A stretch of DNA of 8,427 bases from Moraxellaceae bacterium. Its GTDB lineage: Bacteria > Pseudomonadota > Gammaproteobacteria > Pseudomonadales > Moraxellaceae. The DNA lies in contig JACMMY010000094.1 in the NCBI GenBank assembly GCA_014378805.1, positions 1 through 8,427 on the forward strand. Reading direction: 5' to 3'. Both the position numbers and the translations under genes were made by a program. How positions within the stretch are numbered: position 1 is the first letter of the stretch; each line of letters starts with the position of its first letter. The notes under the pieces are model-generated. The model ran no database searches and had not been told where the DNA came from. It saw only the letters and a list, made by a program, of their open reading frames with translations. This document shows positions 6,417 to 8,427 of this stretch, piece after piece.

Positions 6417-7835
6417 TTGAAGCAAATATTTTTGCTATCCACGTTGTTGCCCTTCTGTGTGCATGCGTTCGATTTTGATCCTTTTGCGACCCAAAAAGAT
6501 ATTTCGATTTCGCCTTCCAAAAGTATGATTTTATCCAATCCACTTCACGATTTATGTCCAGTCACTACAACCACAGTCATTGATTTATCGCAGGCTGTTG
6601 AGCAAGTATTATGTCATAATCCGCAAACAAGACAGGCTTGGGCTGCGGTTAAAGTACAGGATGCGCAAGTCGGTGTGGCTAAGTCCGCCTATCTTCCGAC
6701 GATGAGCCTTTCGGGTAGTTATACTCAAGGTCACAACAATTATTTAGTTCAAGATACGCCCGCACTCAACTATAACTCAAAGACAATCTCGCGCAATTTT
6801 GGATTAAATGCCAATTGGGTTTTATTTGATTTTGGTTTACGTCAGGCAAATCTGGATAATGCACGACAGCTTTTAATCGCGGCTAACGCAACTGAAGACG
6901 CTACGCTGCAAACGGTGTTTATTACGGCAGCTCAGGCTTATTATGATGTACTGAGTGCACAAAGTGCATTGAATGCTTATTCTGAAGCTGAAAAATTTTC
7001 GGGAGAAAGTTTTAAAGCCGCAGATGCGCAATATCGTGCAGGCGCGGGATCACAAGCGGATAAATTACAGGCTCAAACTAATTTTGCGCAAGCGAGACTG
7101 GATCGTGTTAAAGCGCTTGGTGATTTAAAAATTGCACAAGGAGTATTGGCACTTGCCATGGGTATGGACGCGAATACTTCCTTAACTGCCAAGGCGGATG
7201 AAAATAACCGTCCTGATATGGCATTTGTGAAGGCAGTCGATCAGTTGATCCTTGAAGCAAAACGTGCTCATCCCAGTATTATTGCTGCATAAGCCCAATT
7301 CGCAGCTGCAAATGCGCAGATCTCTGCGGTACAAAATGAAGTTTTGCCCACGATTGCGCTGACAGGGGGTATAACGCGTGATCATCAAACGGGTCAGCCA
7401 CCATCCGCGATTGATAATAATAATAGTCGTATCGGTATACAGGTCAGTATTCCGTTATTTGAGGGATTCAGTCGTAGTTATCGGGTGCGAATAGCACGAG
7501 CAGAAGCCGAATCCAAAGCTGCGGATTTAGCCAATACCGAAAAGCAGATTTCATTGGATGTATGGCGAAACTATCAAATGCTGACGACAGATACTGAAAA
7601 TCTAACGGCAACCGATGAGTTATTAAATAGCGCAAAACAATCTGCTGATGTGGCAAAAGGGCGTTACAAGGCGGGTGTGGGAACGATCATCGAGTTGCTT
7701 AATGCACAGAGTGCCCTTGCTAAAGCCGAACAACAACGGGTTCAGGCGTTGGCAGACTGGCGCATAATGCGGTTGAAGCTCGCGAATAGTCTAGGTCGAT
7801 TGGGACTTTGGATGATTAGATCATCAATATCCTGA
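6417..7835 (+). pseudogene. TolC-type outer-membrane channel protein, interrupted by one stop codon
   Basis: A TolC/OEP-family channel that would complete the exporter. From the TTG at 6417 the N-terminus reads as a signal peptide, MKQIFLLSTLLPFCVHA, before FDFDPFA. The two structural repeats are visible. The first has DLSQAVEQVLCHNPQTRQAW, NANWVLFDFGLRQANLDNA and AQYRAGAGSQADKLQAQ. The second has IGIQVSIPLFEGFSRSY, GRYKAGVGTIIELLNAQSAL and LKLANSLGRLG. TAA at 7290-7292 (codon 292) interrupts IIAA*AQFAAANAQ in an otherwise unbroken frame, probably CAA to TAA. The total of 472 codons is normal for the family. The start is uncertain: the frame also extends to ATG 6345, overlapping the exporter, and a TTG at 6400 would fit if one T had been lost from TTTTT at 6405-6409. 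Truncation before the second repeat should abolish barrel assembly. Confidence 0.88.
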
Positions 7836-8164
7836 GTTTGTGGTAAGTCATCAATGATGAAACACATCACGTCCTAAAATTTAATCTAATCGTTTTTCGA
7901 AAAGAATTAAGTATTATCTCAGAGCTTCACGTGAGTATTACTTTAATTTTGACTAAGAGTTCGAACATAGCTTGAATTCTCTTTTAATACTGAGTGAGCT
8001 TTTTCAAACCTCCTATATTGCGGGTTTAAGATATAAATCAATCAAGGTTTTTGATGATATTTAAAAATCATAGACTTGAGTTAATGACAGACTTTAACTT
8101 GGATTTATTCGTAAAAACGGTTAATAATGAAGCGAAGATTTAAATTGTTTGAGAGGTGGTGGAC
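7836..8164. other. Intergenic region with no supported gene
   Basis: About 330 AT-rich bases separate the broken tolC from the next gene. I found only very short frames (for example ATG at 7855, seven codons) and minor inverted repeats such as CTTTTTCGAAAAG-type and GATGATTAGATCATC just before and around the tolC end. There is no convincing terminator, RNA gene or immunity gene. Confidence 0.5.
8099..8128 (+). promoter_or_regulatory. Possible sigma70 promoter of the gene at 8165
   Basis: TTGGAT (8099-8104) and AATAAT (8123-8128) are 18 bp apart. Matches to consensus are four and five of six. It would give a short leader before the ribosome site GAGAGGTGGTGG ending about 4 nt before the ATG at 8165. 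Confidence 0.35.
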
Positions 8165-8427
8165 ATGGTTAAGTATTTTATTGTGAGTATTTGGATGGCT
8201 GCTTATTGCAGTATCGCATGTGCACAAGTGAAAATCATGACAAATACCGAGTTAGATGAGGTTGTGCTCGCGACTCGGCAGCCACAGCTTCAGCCAGTTT
8301 TACCTGAATATGATTCAAATGGACAGATTGGAGGCTTAACGCGTTCGCTGTCTTCGTCAAGTCAACCCGTGGCAGTAGGTCTGAGTTCGCCAACAGTAAC
8401 CCTGACAGCGAGTACAGGTCTTAATAA
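8165..8427 (+). CDS. Exported protein of unknown function (N-terminal part)
   Basis: This frame is open from ATG 8165 to the end of the window (87 complete codons), so the C-terminus is missing. It has a good ribosome site (GAGGTGGTGG). The N-terminus is a signal peptide: Lys3, a hydrophobic stretch YFIVSIWMAAYCSIA, and a likely cleavage after ACA before QVKIM. The Cys at 19 gives only a poor lipobox (CSIAC), so a lipoprotein is less likely. The mature part begins KIMTNTELDEVVLATRQPQL. It then becomes Ser/Thr/Gln/Gly-rich with low complexity (SLSSSSQPVAV, SSPTVTLTASTG), as in surface or extracellular proteins. The MTNTELDEV motif vaguely recalls the 'MSDxELSxVxGQ' start of some Acinetobacter FilA-like surface proteins, but this is a weak resemblance and I assign no function. 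It does not look like a microcin system component. Confidence 0.72.
   Translation, partial: MVKYFIVSIWMAAYCSIACAQVKIMTNTELDEVVLATRQPQLQPVLPEYDSNGQIGGLTRSLSSSSQPVAVGLSSPTVTLTASTGLN

Overview
The window reads as a chromosomal segment of a gamma-proteobacterium, most likely Acinetobacter. The basis is the AT-leaning composition and the protein-level resemblance of rlmM, sat and trmL to Moraxellaceae-type versions. The genus is inferred from recalled family resemblance, not from a search.

Layout. Positions 1-149 (minus strand) hold the 5' end of rlmM, a 23S rRNA ribose methyltransferase. A divergent intergenic region follows, with a near-symmetrical -10 element. Then come sat (ATP sulfurylase, 320-1534), closed by a strong intrinsic terminator, and trmL (tRNA wobble 2'-O-methyltransferase, 1703-2173). 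These three are intact housekeeping genes.

Positions 2174-7835 hold a class II microcin/bacteriocin-type secretion island. It has a 24-bp perfect palindrome, a good sigma70 promoter, and a 59-codon gene at 2430-2609. That gene encodes a double-glycine-type leader followed by a small Cys/Pro/Lys core with three SCxPKP repeats. A hairpin follows, then an intact HlyD/CvaA-type adaptor (2927-4195), a C39-peptidase ABC exporter (4218-6373) and a TolC-type outer-membrane protein (6417-7835). Together these would form a complete tripartite type I route: leader removal and export by the ABC protein, periplasmic bridging by HlyD, and exit through TolC.

The striking point is that the route is broken. 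The exporter carries at least six lesions: three in-frame TGA codons, an expanded 7-bp tandem repeat that shifts frame, and two apparent 1-nt deletions. The tolC gene carries one TAA. The adaptor is open and the precursor is an open frame, although its leader ends in SDG rather than GG. No immunity gene is recognisable. The cassette therefore looks like a decaying microcin locus. Two of its lesions have mechanistic signatures: slipped-strand expansion of TTTGTTG, and a hairpin-templated quasi-palindrome mutation.

Positions 7836-8164 hold no gene I can support, only a possible promoter. From 8165 the first 87 codons of an exported protein of unknown function run off the end of the window.
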